Positions 17,877 through 24,931 are shown, numbered from the stretch's first letter. The stretch: 33,763 nucleotides of DNA from Nitrospirota bacterium (GCA_013152485.1 JAADGG010000064.1:1-33763), one strand, 5' to 3'. Translations and numbers: made by a program. The notes: generated by a model from the letters alone, not told the origin.

Positions 17877-19967
17877 TCAGAACTTTTCCGCCGCCTTCCT
17901 CTCCATCCCCCTGAAGCCGCTGCAGCGGAAGATGCTGTAGTCCCTCAACAGCCGTCTCTCCTCTCTGACGGTGAAGAGACTCTTTTGGCACCCTTCAAAG
18001 GCACGCCCTATCCGTTCAGGCAACGGCCTGTCGCCGACCATCACGAATACGGCGCTGTATCCCTTCAGGTCATGAAAGCCGGGCCAGATGTCGTACTGGT
18101 TCATCCTCCGGCCGAGGTTCACATTGTAGGTCGTGGGGTTGCCGTCCACGTAGAAGGCGAGCTCGGAGGTGACCTGATACTTGTCGGAGAAGATGAAATA
18201 GGGTGCCTTCATCCCTGAGGTGATCCTGCTCACCTCCCTTCCGAGCTCCTGCCATCCCCTGAGGCGTGACGTGGGGTCCATCTTCGGGGGAAGGTTAAGT
18301 ATGGAGGGATAATGTGCCGCTGACGAGATGAGCAGAGAGAGCACCGCCCCGGCTATCAGCACTCCCCTCGTAGCGCGCCTGAACTCGTGCCAGTACCTTG
18401 CGGTGTAGATGCCCAGTGAGACAAAACCTGCAATGTATGCAGGGAGCGCCCAGTTCGCCTGTACCTTGCCCTGCAGGCTCTTGAGGGTGAAGAACAGGAG
18501 GACGGGGATGGAGAACCAGAAGAGCAGGCTCCCCTCTGCACTCTTCTTCCTGAGGGAGAAGAGGCTGATGAGCATGACGATGAGGATCACCGGAGAGACG
18601 ACGCCTAACTGGGAGCCTATGAACTCGAAGAAACGCCCCACGGTTATCGTGAAGCCGTCGGATATGTGGGCCTGTCCGGCCGTGTGCAGGAAGGTGACCC
18701 AGCCGTGTTTTGCATTCCATACCAGTACGGGGACGAAGCAGAGCACGCTCACGAAGAACGACAGCCAGGGACCCGGACTTGCAAGGAGCCGACGCCTCCG
18801 GCGGTCTGCCACGAGATAGAGAAATGCCGACAGGTAGAAGAAGGCCATCGTATACTTCACGAGCAGGCCTGTGCCTACGGTCAGTCCCAGCAGTACCCAA
18901 AGCAGCATGCCCGACCCCTCGGGCCGGTCTCTCTGTGCGAGGTAGAAGAGATAGAGGGATACGCTCCAGAAGAATATCAGGGGCGAATCGATCGTCATCA
19001 CTATCCCGTAGGTTGAGAACAGCGGGACGATCTGTACCATCAGCGCCGACAGGAGTCCCGCAGCCTCCGGTGCGCCGCGGCCTTCGTACCCCTCACTCTT
19101 CATGATGTCCCTGCTCATGCCGTAGAGCACCAGGCTGCTTGATAGGCTGAAGAAGACCGCCGGCAGTCTTATCCCTATCTCCGTGTTCCCGAGCAGCGTC
19201 CTGCCGATTGCCATGATGTACGCTATGGCAGGTCCCTTGGAGTAGTAGCTCAGGTCGAGCCTCCGGGACCAGTCCCAGTACTGTGCCTCGTCCGGGCTGA
19301 GGTCGAGCGGGCCTGCAAGGATGTAGTAGATGCGGAAGAGGCTCAGCACGAGGAGCACGCCACCCAGTACGGTCTGATAGGGAGCGACCCTGAACAGCTT
19401 TTCCGCCCTCGCATAGGCGGCCGTTACGGACAGGCCGGCCAGGGTGCCGATTGCCAGGCCGACAAGGACATCGGAGGGGTAGTGTACCCCTATGTATACA
19501 CGCGAAAATGCTATTGTCACGGCCACTGCAACGAGGTATCCGACCAGGAAGGACCGTATGTGCCCCGACAGCGACGCAGTCCTCGACCGGAGCCACGACA
19601 GCACGACTATCAGCACAGTGGCTGCAGATGCAGTGTTGGCCGCATGCGCCGAGGGCATCGAGAAAGACTTTCCCCTGCCGGCCAGCACCAATACGTCGCT
19701 CATGCCGACAAACGGGCGTGGACGCTCAAAGAAGTGCTTGAGCAGGTTTGACAGCCCGTCGGACAGTGCAAGGGCCGAAAGGGCGAGTATCACGGCGATC
19801 AGGGCCTTTCTTCTGTCGATATAGAGAATGAAGAGGACGACGGGCAGCAGCAGCGATACCGCCATGTCGGTTATCAACGGCATGAAGGCGTCGAATAGGG
19901 GATTGGAGAGGGACCTGTTGATGAAGAAGAACAGTTTGTGGTCGAGGAGATTCTCTATGCCGCTCAT
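17877..19967 (-). CDS. fused PAP2 phosphatase and GT-C (PMT/ArnT-like) glycosyltransferase
   Basis: This 696-residue membrane protein carries two catalytic modules. Residues 1-190 form a PAP2 lipid phosphatase with all three signature motifs: KX6RP (K77 to R84-P85), PSAHA (P105-H108) and SRX5HX3D (S155-R156, H162, D166). From about 200 a GT39/GT83-like multi-helix region follows, with the catalytic DE pair of the first loop in DLSPDEAQYWDWSRRLDLSYYSKGP. About ten further hydrophobic helices and a soluble C-terminal segment of about 130 residues complete it. GT-C enzymes of this kind use polyprenyl-phosphate sugars, and PAP2 enzymes can dephosphorylate polyprenyl diphosphates, so one chain could both recycle and use the lipid carrier. 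That coupling is inference. The ribosome site is weak. An operator-like palindrome overlaps its promoter about 100 bases upstream. Confidence 0.85.
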   Translation of the reverse strand: MSGIENLLDHKLFFFINRSLSNPLFDAFMPLITDMAVSLLLPVVLFILYIDRRKALIAVILALSALALSDGLSNLLKHFFERPRPFVGMSDVLVLAGRGKSFSMPSAHAANTASAATVLIVVLSWLRSRTASLSGHIRSFLVGYLVAVAVTIAFSRVYIGVHYPSDVLVGLAIGTLAGLSVTAAYARAEKLFRVAPYQTVLGGVLLVLSLFRIYYILAGPLDLSPDEAQYWDWSRRLDLSYYSKGPAIAYIMAIGRTLLGNTEIGIRLPAVFFSLSSSLVLYGMSRDIMKSEGYEGRGAPEAAGLLSALMVQIVPLFSTYGIVMTIDSPLIFFWSVSLYLFYLAQRDRPEGSGMLLWVLLGLTVGTGLLVKYTMAFFYLSAFLYLVADRRRRRLLASPGPWLSFFVSVLCFVPVLVWNAKHGWVTFLHTAGQAHISDGFTITVGRFFEFIGSQLGVVSPVILIVMLISLFSLRKKSAEGSLLFWFSIPVLLFFTLKSLQGKVQANWALPAYIAGFVSLGIYTARYWHEFRRATRGVLIAGAVLSLLISSAAHYPSILNLPPKMDPTSRLRGWQELGREVSRITSGMKAPYFIFSDKYQVTSELAFYVDGNPTTYNVNLGRRMNQYDIWPGFHDLKGYSAVFVMVGDRPLPERIGRAFEGCQKSLFTVREERRLLRDYSIFRCSGFRGMERKAAEKF

Positions 19968-20058
19968 CGGGTATTTCTCTTACTCGTTCCTGGAATAATC
20001 ACCTGCCATGAGGGGTTTGTCTGAAAAAGCCGGCTCCATTACAGGTGAAAGACCGTTA

Positions 20059-20088
20059 ATTCTACCACCAGAGTCTAACATTTGTCGA
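20059..20088 (-). promoter_or_regulatory. promoter of the PAP2-glycosyltransferase gene
   Basis: On the minus strand TCGACA (20088-20083) and TAGAAT (20064-20059) are separated by 18 bases; each box differs from consensus at one position. It predicts a leader of about 85 bases to the ATG at 19967. Confidence 0.45.
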
Positions 20089-20099
20089 CACGGTTAGAC
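20073..20099. promoter_or_regulatory. candidate operator palindrome over the glycosyltransferase promoter
   Basis: GTCTAAC at 20073-20079 and its perfect reverse complement GTTAGAC at 20093-20099 flank a near-centred 8-bp palindrome TGTCGACA at 20083-20090. The element covers the -35 box and part of the spacer of the minus-strand promoter, the usual place for a repressor site. No regulator gene is adjacent. Confidence 0.45.
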
Positions 20100-20142
20100 A
20101 AGAACCCCGGGTATCCGTATCTTCGGGAGCCTTGAATAAAGT

Positions 20143-20174
20143 GGCCCCCATCTCGGAGGGAAGAGATGGGGGCC
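20143..20174. other. perfect 12-bp hairpin
   Basis: GGCCCCCATCTC at 20143-20154 pairs perfectly with 20163-20174 around an 8-base loop. It is not followed by a T-run on either strand (a short TTTATT follows on the minus strand), so it is a weak intrinsic terminator candidate and may be a structured RNA element. Confidence 0.5.
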
Positions 20175-20182
20175 GGGGGTTT

Positions 20183-20213
20183 GACCCAATCTCGAGGGGG
20201 CGGAGAAAGGGTC
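20183..20213. other. second hairpin with symmetric AA/AA internal loop
   Basis: GACCC (20183-20187) pairs with GGGTC (20209-20213), and TCTC (20190-20193) pairs with GAGA (20203-20206). An AA/AA internal loop separates the two helices, and the terminal loop has nine bases. It lies eight bases from the preceding hairpin. Confidence 0.45.
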
Positions 20214-20288
20214 TGGTAGGTATGTGTTTAATTATATAAAAATCTTAGAAAAAATGCAACGACTTTTTTGTAAAAAAATTAAAAAAAT

Positions 20289-20825
20289 TTAAAGATTCTT
20301 CATGATTCTGATGCATACAGAACAAAATTCCTTTGATTTCCTGTCAGTTTCTGTAATAGAGTTGGAAAAATGCATTACACACACAGGATCAGGGCAGTGT
20401 TTGAGGCTGTAGAGGTGTCCCATCTCGTGGATCGCCTCTTTTAGTGTCCTCTGGAGCAGCAGATCCTGATCGGGCTCCCTGCCGTAGAACTCTTCCCGAA
20501 GCCTCGCAATCGACACTACGGCCACACCTTCAGCCGGGTCCGCCTCGCCGAAGACGAAGTTCAGTCCCGGGACGTACAGGTCGAAGTCGATCATCCCGAG
20601 GACCATGCCGTTGTAGCCCCTCTCCGCGATGGCCTCGATCAGCCCCGTCGAGTGAATCTGTCCCCTGTCTCTGTTCAGCACGGCGGCCGGAAGGGGCATC
20701 TCCTCCGCGATAACGGTCTCTTTGCCGAATACATCCTGTACGTGTTCCTTGACCTCACTGAGGAGCCACCACTGAATCTTGCCCGCGGGGAGTATGAATA
20801 TCCTCTTTGCCTCCTGAAACCACAT
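20289..20825 (-). CDS. archaemetzincin-family zinc metalloprotease
   Basis: This 178-residue protein has the archaemetzincin signature: H133-E134-x-x-H137 and H143 as catalytic zinc site in HEMGHLYSLKHC. A second zinc site is formed by C144, C149, C168 and C171, and the Met-turn is at M151 in CVM. The spacing from M151 to C168 agrees with the family. One oddity is that the Gly two residues before LKHC in the usual HExxHxxGxxHC pattern is Ser140 here. Physiological substrates are not established for bacterial members. It is cytoplasmic, with no signal peptide. It follows mqnD after three bases and ends the five-gene minus-strand group. An AT-rich tract with T-runs follows the stop and may aid termination. 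Confidence 0.87.
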   Translation of the reverse strand: MWFQEAKRIFILPAGKIQWWLLSEVKEHVQDVFGKETVIAEEMPLPAAVLNRDRGQIHSTGLIEAIAERGYNGMVLGMIDFDLYVPGLNFVFGEADPAEGVAVVSIARLREEFYGREPDQDLLLQRTLKEAIHEMGHLYSLKHCPDPVCVMHFSNSITETDRKSKEFCSVCIRIMKNL

Positions 20826-20828
20826 CGG

Positions 20829-21665
20829 CTAACAGAATACGGGCATGTCAGTGTCGGGCAGGAGGCCTCTCTCCCGGGCCTTTACCATGAGGGTCTCGAC
20901 GGCCCTCCGGCCCTCTTCTCCCACGTCCGAGCTGAACTCGTTGACATAGAGGTCTATATGCCGCCTTACAACCTCGTCTGACATCTCCTGTGCGTGCATC
21001 CTTATGTATCTCATGGGTTCGCCGGGATGGCTCCTGCAGTAGCCGATCGCCTCCGCGATCAGGCGTTCTATGCGTCGAATCCTCTCCGTTCCGAGACTCC
21101 GCTTTGCGACTATCCCGCCGAGGGGGATCGGCAGGCCCGTCTTCTCTTCCCACCACTTCCCGAGGTCCATCACCTCTGTAAGCCCGTACAGCGGATAGGT
21201 GAAGCGTCCTTCATGTATGATGAGGCCGGCGTCGGCCTCTCCTCTCTTCACGCTCTCCATGATACGGTAGAACGGCATCGGTATCGCATCCCCCTCGAAC
21301 CCGGGGTCGTAGAGGCAGAGGAACAGGAAAGCGGTCGTCAGCCTGCCGGGTACGGCGATCTTTCCGCCCCGCAGGTCCTCCATGCGCATCCGCTCCCGTG
21401 CAACAACGAGCGGGCCGCATCCCCTGCCGAGGGCGCCTCCGGAGCGGAGCAGGCAGTAATCCCCAAGCAGGCGGCCGAGGGCATGGCAGGAGACCTTCGT
21501 CACGTCGAGCTCTCCCCTCAGGGCCATCCGGTTGAGCTCCTCGACGTCGGCCAGCCTTTCCCTGAATGTCAGCCCTCCGGTGTCGATCCTTCCGTGGACC
21601 ATGGGGTAGAAGATGAACGTGTCGTTCGGACACGTCGAAAACCCCAGAGATATTTCCTCACCCAT
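20829..21665 (-). CDS. mqnD: 1,4-dihydroxy-6-naphthoate synthase (futalosine menaquinone pathway)
   Basis: MqnD converts cyclic dehypoxanthine futalosine to 1,4-dihydroxy-6-naphthoate, the last dedicated ring-forming step of the futalosine route to menaquinone. The 278-residue protein has a periplasmic-binding-protein-like fold but no signal peptide. Diagnostic segments are GFSTCPNDTFIFYPMVHG at the N-terminus, DVTKVSCHAL, GPLVVARE, GKIAVPG and LIIHEGRFTY. The N-terminal CPNDTFIF separates MqnD from the related MqnA. It starts inside the lemA stop (TGATG), so it is coupled to that gene. The other mqn genes are not in the window. It implies low-potential quinone respiration. Confidence 0.9.
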   Translation of the reverse strand: MGEEISLGFSTCPNDTFIFYPMVHGRIDTGGLTFRERLADVEELNRMALRGELDVTKVSCHALGRLLGDYCLLRSGGALGRGCGPLVVARERMRMEDLRGGKIAVPGRLTTAFLFLCLYDPGFEGDAIPMPFYRIMESVKRGEADAGLIIHEGRFTYPLYGLTEVMDLGKWWEEKTGLPIPLGGIVAKRSLGTERIRRIERLIAEAIGYCRSHPGEPMRYIRMHAQEMSDEVVRRHIDLYVNEFSSDVGEEGRRAVETLMVKARERGLLPDTDMPVFC

Positions 21666-22240
21666 CAGAACTTTACCTTCGGTGTCTCCTTCTCCGCTGT
21701 CGGTATCTCGTAGTACTCTGCCTCTCCGACCCCTGCCAGTGAGGCAAAGAACCTTCCAAACACGGTCCTCCTGTATGTGTTGAGGGCCCGGACTGCGTCA
21801 TTGTACCGCTTCCGCTCAACGGCTATCCTGTTCTCCGTGCCCTCGAGACTGTCCTGCAGCTTGAGGAAGGACTCGTTTGCCTTCAGCTGCGGATACGTCT
21901 CCTTGAGCAGCAGCAGCCTCGACAGTGCGCTCTCGAGCCCCCGGGATGCCTGAATCTTCTCTCCCACGGTCTTGGCCTGGAAATACTTGGTCCTCGCCTC
22001 TGCAATGTTTTCGAAGAGCTCCTTCTCGTGCTTCGCATAGCCCTTCACGGTCTCGACGAGATTCGGTATGAGGTCATACCGCCTCTTGAGCTGGTTCTCG
22101 ACCTGGGCCCACTGCGCCTTCACCTGCTCGTCCATGGCGATCACCTTGTTGTACTGAGCGATCCCCCAGCCGACAACGCCCGAGAGGGAAAGCAGAAGGA
22201 TCGTAAGCACTACCAGAAAGACCTTCAAGCCCTTGTTCAT
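21665..22240 (-). CDS. lemA: LemA family membrane protein
   Basis: This 191-residue protein has one N-terminal transmembrane helix (about residues 6-27, VFLVVLTILLLSLSGVVGWG) followed by a long helical extracytoplasmic domain. Typical family stretches are YNKVIAMDEQVKAQWAQVENQLKRRYDLIPNLVETVKGYAKHE, quoted here only as position 30-72, then LLLLKETYPQLKANESF and ENRIAVERKRYNDAVRALN. The ATG at 22240 was chosen because AGGAGG lies seven bases upstream; an ATG ten codons earlier has no such site. LemA is often encoded next to a TPM-domain protein, as here, and the pair is thought to act at the membrane, but the molecular role is not settled. The stop overlaps mqnD as TGATG. Confidence 0.92.
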   Translation of the reverse strand: MNKGLKVFLVVLTILLLSLSGVVGWGIAQYNKVIAMDEQVKAQWAQVENQLKRRYDLIPNLVETVKGYAKHEKELFENIAEARTKYFQAKTVGEKIQASRGLESALSRLLLLKETYPQLKANESFLKLQDSLEGTENRIAVERKRYNDAVRALNTYRRTVFGRFFASLAGVGEAEYYEIPTAEKETPKVKF

Positions 22241-22264
22241 CTTGTAACCTCCTGCGGGAATAAG

Positions 22265-22307
22265 ATTCAAAATTCAAGATTCAAAAAGAGAAAAGCTTAG
22301 GATTCAA
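22265..22307. repeat. heptamer repeat between lemA and the TPM gene
   Basis: ATTCAA occurs at 22265, 22272 and 22279, exactly seven bases apart, as three tandem copies of the pattern (G/A)ATTCAA. A fourth copy starts at 22302. The stretch is AT-rich and fills most of the 71-base gap upstream of the lemA ribosome site on the minus strand. Confidence 0.5.
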
Positions 22308-22311
22308 GGGG

Positions 22312-23085
22312 TTACCATCCTCCGGAGGCGCCTCCTCCTCCGAAGCCGCCGCCTCCTCCACCTCCGAATCCCCCTCCGCCGAAGCCGCCTCCCCCCGACC
22401 ATCCGCGCCTGTGTCCTCCTCCCGAGAAGAGGAGCAGCAGGAGGAAGAGCCTCGGGTTCTTGATGAAGAGTATTACGGCGAATACGAGCAGGACAGCGCT
22501 CAGTATTATGCCGGGCAGGCCCATCTTCCCCGCCTCGGGGCTGCTGCGGCCAACCCTCACTGCGGGCATGCCCGTTATCTCCACCCCTTCACTCCTTGCG
22601 ATCTCCTGGGCGACGGCGACGACGGCGGCATATATGCCGGTCGAGTAGTCACCCTTCCTGAAATACGGCACTATGTACTGCCTGCCGATCGAGCCCACGA
22701 GGCTGTCGGGCAGTATCCCCTCGAGCCCGTATCCGACCTCGAACCTGTATTTCCTGTCCCTGAACGCAACGGAGAAGAGGAGTCCGTTGTCCTTGCCGGC
22801 CTGTCCGAGCTTCCACTTTTCCGCGATCCTCAGCGAGAAGCCCTCTATGCTCTCGCCGTCGAGGCTCTGGACGGTCAGGACGACCACCTGGGCCGTGGTC
22901 TTCCGCTCGAGCTCCCTGAGATAGCCGTTGATCCTCATCTCCACGTCGTCCCTGATGATGCCGGCAAGGTCGACCACGTAGTTGCGGGGTGCCTCCGGTG
23001 GTTCAGGGGTTGCGGCCCATGAGATCGAGACGAACAGGATCAGGTGGATGACGGACAGGACTATGCTTCTATGTGCCAAGCTCAT
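22312..23085 (-). CDS. TPM-domain membrane protein (YgcG-like) with glycine-rich tail
   Basis: The protein has 257 residues. A signal peptide occupies about 1-24 (hydrophobic IVLSVIHLILFVSISWA, cleavage after WAA). A TPM domain follows at about 35-160 (YVVDLAGIIRDDVEMRINGYL, LTVQSLDGESIEGFSLRIA, GLLFSVAFRDRKYRFEVGYGLEG, LPDSLVGSIGRQYIVPYFRKGDYSTGI; each quoted as a separate piece of at most about 20 residues). One transmembrane helix lies at about 193-210, and then a tail made almost only of Gly with Phe, Trp and Ser. TPM proteins of this layout are regularly paired with LemA, as here. The ATG at 23085 overlaps the upstream nucleotidyltransferase-like gene by 17 bases; the ribosome site is weak, so a nearby TTG start is possible. 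The function is unknown; a membrane stress or assembly role is conjecture. Confidence 0.88.
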   Translation of the reverse strand: MSLAHRSIVLSVIHLILFVSISWAATPEPPEAPRNYVVDLAGIIRDDVEMRINGYLRELERKTTAQVVVLTVQSLDGESIEGFSLRIAEKWKLGQAGKDNGLLFSVAFRDRKYRFEVGYGLEGILPDSLVGSIGRQYIVPYFRKGDYSTGIYAAVVAVAQEIARSEGVEITGMPAVRVGRSSPEAGKMGLPGIILSAVLLVFAVILFIKNPRLFLLLLLFSGGGHRRGWSGGGGFGGGGFGGGGGGGFGGGGASGGW

Positions 23086-23815
23086 TGATGATCTTGCCTA
23101 TCTTCTCTGTGCCCATGTAATACTCCTCAAAGAAAGACGTGAGCTCGTCCGCGGAGAGGGAGGTCTCCTTTCTCTTCAGCAGGAGTCCCTTCTCGAAGAT
23201 TCCGGTCTCTATGGACGTCGTTTCCTGAAGCATGATCACAACGTCACGGCTCCTTACGGGCGGTTCCTTGCCGAGCAGGTGTAGTACCGCCCTGAACAGG
23301 GGGATGTACCCTGTGATCGACTCCGCGAGCCTCTCGCTCAGGAGCCTCTTGTCGCCGAGTGAGGATATGTATCCCTGTCTCAGCCAGATCAGCTTCGTCT
23401 TTATCTCCCTCTCGCACTGAAGCCTCAGGTGCCTCTCTTCGATCTTCAGCCCCTCCAGTATGTCGTCACCGAAGACGGTGTGGTGTATGAGCCTGAAATT
23501 GAAGAACTCCACGGGGAAGACATCGAGAGAATCCATTATGTATTGCGGGGTCATGATCAAAGGAGCGGCCACACCTTTCTTCCTGTACTTCCTGCCCAGA
23601 GGTGCAAGGGCCTCTACGAATCCGAGGTCCATCTCCTTGAGGACGACCACCGAGTTGATGTCAGAGGTCTTCCTGTTGAAGTCGGCAGTTAGTGCGCTGC
23701 CGACGATGTGGAAGGAGTGCAGGTTCCCGGCGCCTACCTTCATGATGTCCCCGGCGAAGGGGGCTATCCTTTCGGAGACCACCGGGTCGATGCCTTTGAG
23801 GTCGAGCTTCTCCAT
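23069..23815 (-). CDS. nucleotidyltransferase-like protein
   Basis: The 248-residue protein has a minimal nucleotidyltransferase signature: G39-S40 with D45 and D52 in VGSALTADFNRKTSDINS, a variant of GSX10DXD in which the second acidic position is Asn. Conserved helical segments follow (EFFNFRLIHHTVFGDD, LIWLRQGYI), and the C-terminal half is helical. The substrate is unknown; family members include antibiotic and tRNA nucleotidyltransferases and MNT-type toxins or antitoxins, but no HEPN partner lies here. The ATG at 23815 (MEKLDLKG) is preferred over one 63 bases upstream because the added residues (CRTCYNS and others) look non-coding and an extended -10 box lies just before it. It is first in a five-gene operon ending with archaemetzincin. 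Confidence 0.7.
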   Translation of the reverse strand: MEKLDLKGIDPVVSERIAPFAGDIMKVGAGNLHSFHIVGSALTADFNRKTSDINSVVVLKEMDLGFVEALAPLGRKYRKKGVAAPLIMTPQYIMDSLDVFPVEFFNFRLIHHTVFGDDILEGLKIEERHLRLQCEREIKTKLIWLRQGYISSLGDKRLLSERLAESITGYIPLFRAVLHLLGKEPPVRSRDVVIMLQETTSIETGIFEKGLLLKRKETSLSADELTSFFEEYYMGTEKIGKIINELGT

Positions 23816-23821
23816 CTCAGA

Positions 23822-23830
23822 ATTATAACA
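23822..23830 (-). promoter_or_regulatory. extended -10 promoter immediately before the nucleotidyltransferase-like gene
   Basis: On the minus strand TGTTATAAT is a perfect extended -10 element. Six bases separate it from the ATG at 23815, so the first transcribed base should be the A of the start codon. This would be the promoter of the whole 23815-20289 gene group. Confidence 0.5.
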
Positions 23831-23886
23831 CGTTCGGCAGTATTTGTATTTATTGCTCAACCACCGGCAATGGAACACCCGAAACC

Positions 23887-23991
23887 ATGGCTAAAAGGTT
23901 GCAGGAAGTGATTGAGCTTTTTGTCTCTGTATCCAGGCAACAGTCTGTCCTGCCGGACTTCATCCGGCGTTATGAAAGGATTACACTATAA
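23887..23991 (+). CDS. possible 34-residue protein
   Basis: An open frame encodes MAKRLQEVIELFVSVSRQQ and then SVLPDFIRRYERITL. The sequence is amphipathic and could be a small protein or the remnant of a longer gene. No Shine-Dalgarno site is present and I recognise no family. It is listed because the 187-base gap between divergent and convergent neighbours is otherwise empty. Confidence 0.15.
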   Translation: MAKRLQEVIELFVSVSRQQSVLPDFIRRYERITL

Positions 23992-24002
23992 TTATTGCCC
24001 CA

Positions 24003-24626
24003 CTACGGTTCATAAGCGCTCTTGTCGCCTATGTCGTAGTGCAGGGGCATCGGGACCTTCCTGAAAGTAAACAGCACCATGAGTCCGGCTATCAGGAAGA
24101 GACCGGCTGCAGCCGGTCCCGGGCTCAGGACCCCCGCGGAGAGGAGCACGATATAGGCCGGCATAATGACGGCCAGCAGATATCCCTCGTTCAGCCTGAA
24201 ACAGAACGCCTCTTTTGCCGTAATGAACCCGAGGCACCCGGCCAGCGGGATCAGGAAGAGCGGACCGTACGTGGTGCCGAGGAGCACTGCCCCGGCATCG
24301 CCCTTTCCTGCCGCCAAGAGCACCAGCAGGGCGGCGAGCGCGGCATAATAGAGCCTCTTCAGGAACCTCCTGAATCTTGCCACGTAGAGGTGTATGGAGA
24401 ATACACTCATGCCGACCGAGACGTAGAGGGAGACGATGTAGGCGGTTACGCCGTAGCCTGCGGCATAGGAGTCCGGCCTGCGCCAGCCAGACGCTGCGTA
24501 GTACCTCATCAGCAGCACGGCGCCCAGGACGAGGAGTATCGCAGACAGGACGATGCCCGTCCTGTAAATGATCACCGATATCCTGTCCTTCCTGCTCAGG
24601 GGCTGAAAAACCGTCTTGTCTCCCAT
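24003..24626 (-). CDS. DUF2301-like integral membrane protein
   Basis: This 207-residue, very hydrophobic protein has about six predicted helices (for example VIIYRTGIVLSAILLVLGAVL, AYIVSLYVSVGMSVFSIHLYV, LYYALAALLVLLAAG; each approximate). A short hydrophilic tail YDIGDKSAYEP ends it. The central loop with GFITAKEAFCFRLNEGYLL recalls the DUF2301 family of bacterial and cyanobacterial membrane proteins; function is unknown. The start is supported by GAGG seven bases before the ATG. It follows the SEC-C gene by 40 bases in the same direction and probably shares its transcript. Confidence 0.6.
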   Translation of the reverse strand: MGDKTVFQPLSRKDRISVIIYRTGIVLSAILLVLGAVLLMRYYAASGWRRPDSYAAGYGVTAYIVSLYVSVGMSVFSIHLYVARFRRFLKRLYYAALAALLVLLAAGKGDAGAVLLGTTYGPLFLIPLAGCLGFITAKEAFCFRLNEGYLLAVIMPAYIVLLSAGVLSPGPAAAGLFLIAGLMVLFTFRKVPMPLHYDIGDKSAYEP

Positions 24627-24666
24627 ATTCCTGCCTCACGGGTGATACTCACCCTGACCTCCCCTC

Positions 24667-24846
24667 TCAGGACGTCTTGCACGCGGCGGTGCCGTATTTC
24701 GATCTCTTCCTGTCATCCTCCTCGAGGTGACACTTCTTGTACTTCTTTCCGCTTCCGCACCAGCACGGCTCGTTTCTCCCGAGCTTGGGAACGGGCCCTG
24801 CAGCGGTGTCGCTGAAGAAGGAGGCTATCCTGCTGATTATCCCCAC
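24667..24846 (-). CDS. small SEC-C motif zinc-binding protein
   Basis: The 59-residue protein carries a SEC-C motif, [18 protein letters not shown], where C-x-C and the terminal C-H bind one zinc, as at the end of SecA. The start is a GTG at 24846, preceded at seven bases by GGAGGAG. A longer frame from 24912 exists but its extra 22 residues are unlike the family and cover a promoter-like AT-rich stretch. Small stand-alone SEC-C proteins are common and usually uncharacterised; ribosome or SecB contact is possible by analogy with SecA. The C-terminal tail is basic and ends KTS. Confidence 0.75.
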   Translation of the reverse strand: MGIISRIASFFSDTAAGPVPKLGRNEPCWCGSGKKYKKCHLEEDDRKRSKYGTAACKTS

Positions 24847-24916
24847 TGTCTTACTCCTCCGGTGATTTATTTTATATAATACATCAGTGTCCGGTAAAGA
24901 CTCGGCTTGCACCCTC

Positions 24917-24931
24917 TATCGGACGGTATCG
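24917..24931. repeat. 15-bp repeat, copy 1 (TATCGGACGGTATCG)
   Basis: An exact second copy lies at 25667-25681. Copy 1 lies about 50 bases upstream of the UPF0158 gene and copy 2 about 80 bases upstream of the ZapB-like gene. Each contains TATCGG and GGTATCG half-sites, so a common regulator is possible. Confidence 0.3.

Larger units (their letters stand above)
19968..20288. other. 321-base intergenic region: promoter, palindrome, two hairpins, AT-rich tract
   Basis: No protein gene is supported. From left to right it holds the leader of the glycosyltransferase gene (minus strand), a promoter at 20059-20088, a 27-base inverted repeat at 20073-20099, two strong tandem hairpins at 20143-20174 and 20183-20213, and an AT-rich tract at about 20220-20288 after the archaemetzincin stop. 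The structured part does not match any RNA family I can recognise by eye; the conserved core of small SRP RNA was looked for and not found. Confidence 0.6.

Noticed and set aside
20143-20213. Identity as small SRP RNA, 6S RNA or tmRNA
   Set aside because: The conserved core of SRP RNA and the tag-coding part of tmRNA are absent, and the length is too short for 6S RNA.
22411-23022. A plus-strand frame of 203 codons opposite the TPM gene
   Set aside because: Antisense of the signal, TPM and Gly-rich regions. The sense protein is a recognised family paired with LemA.
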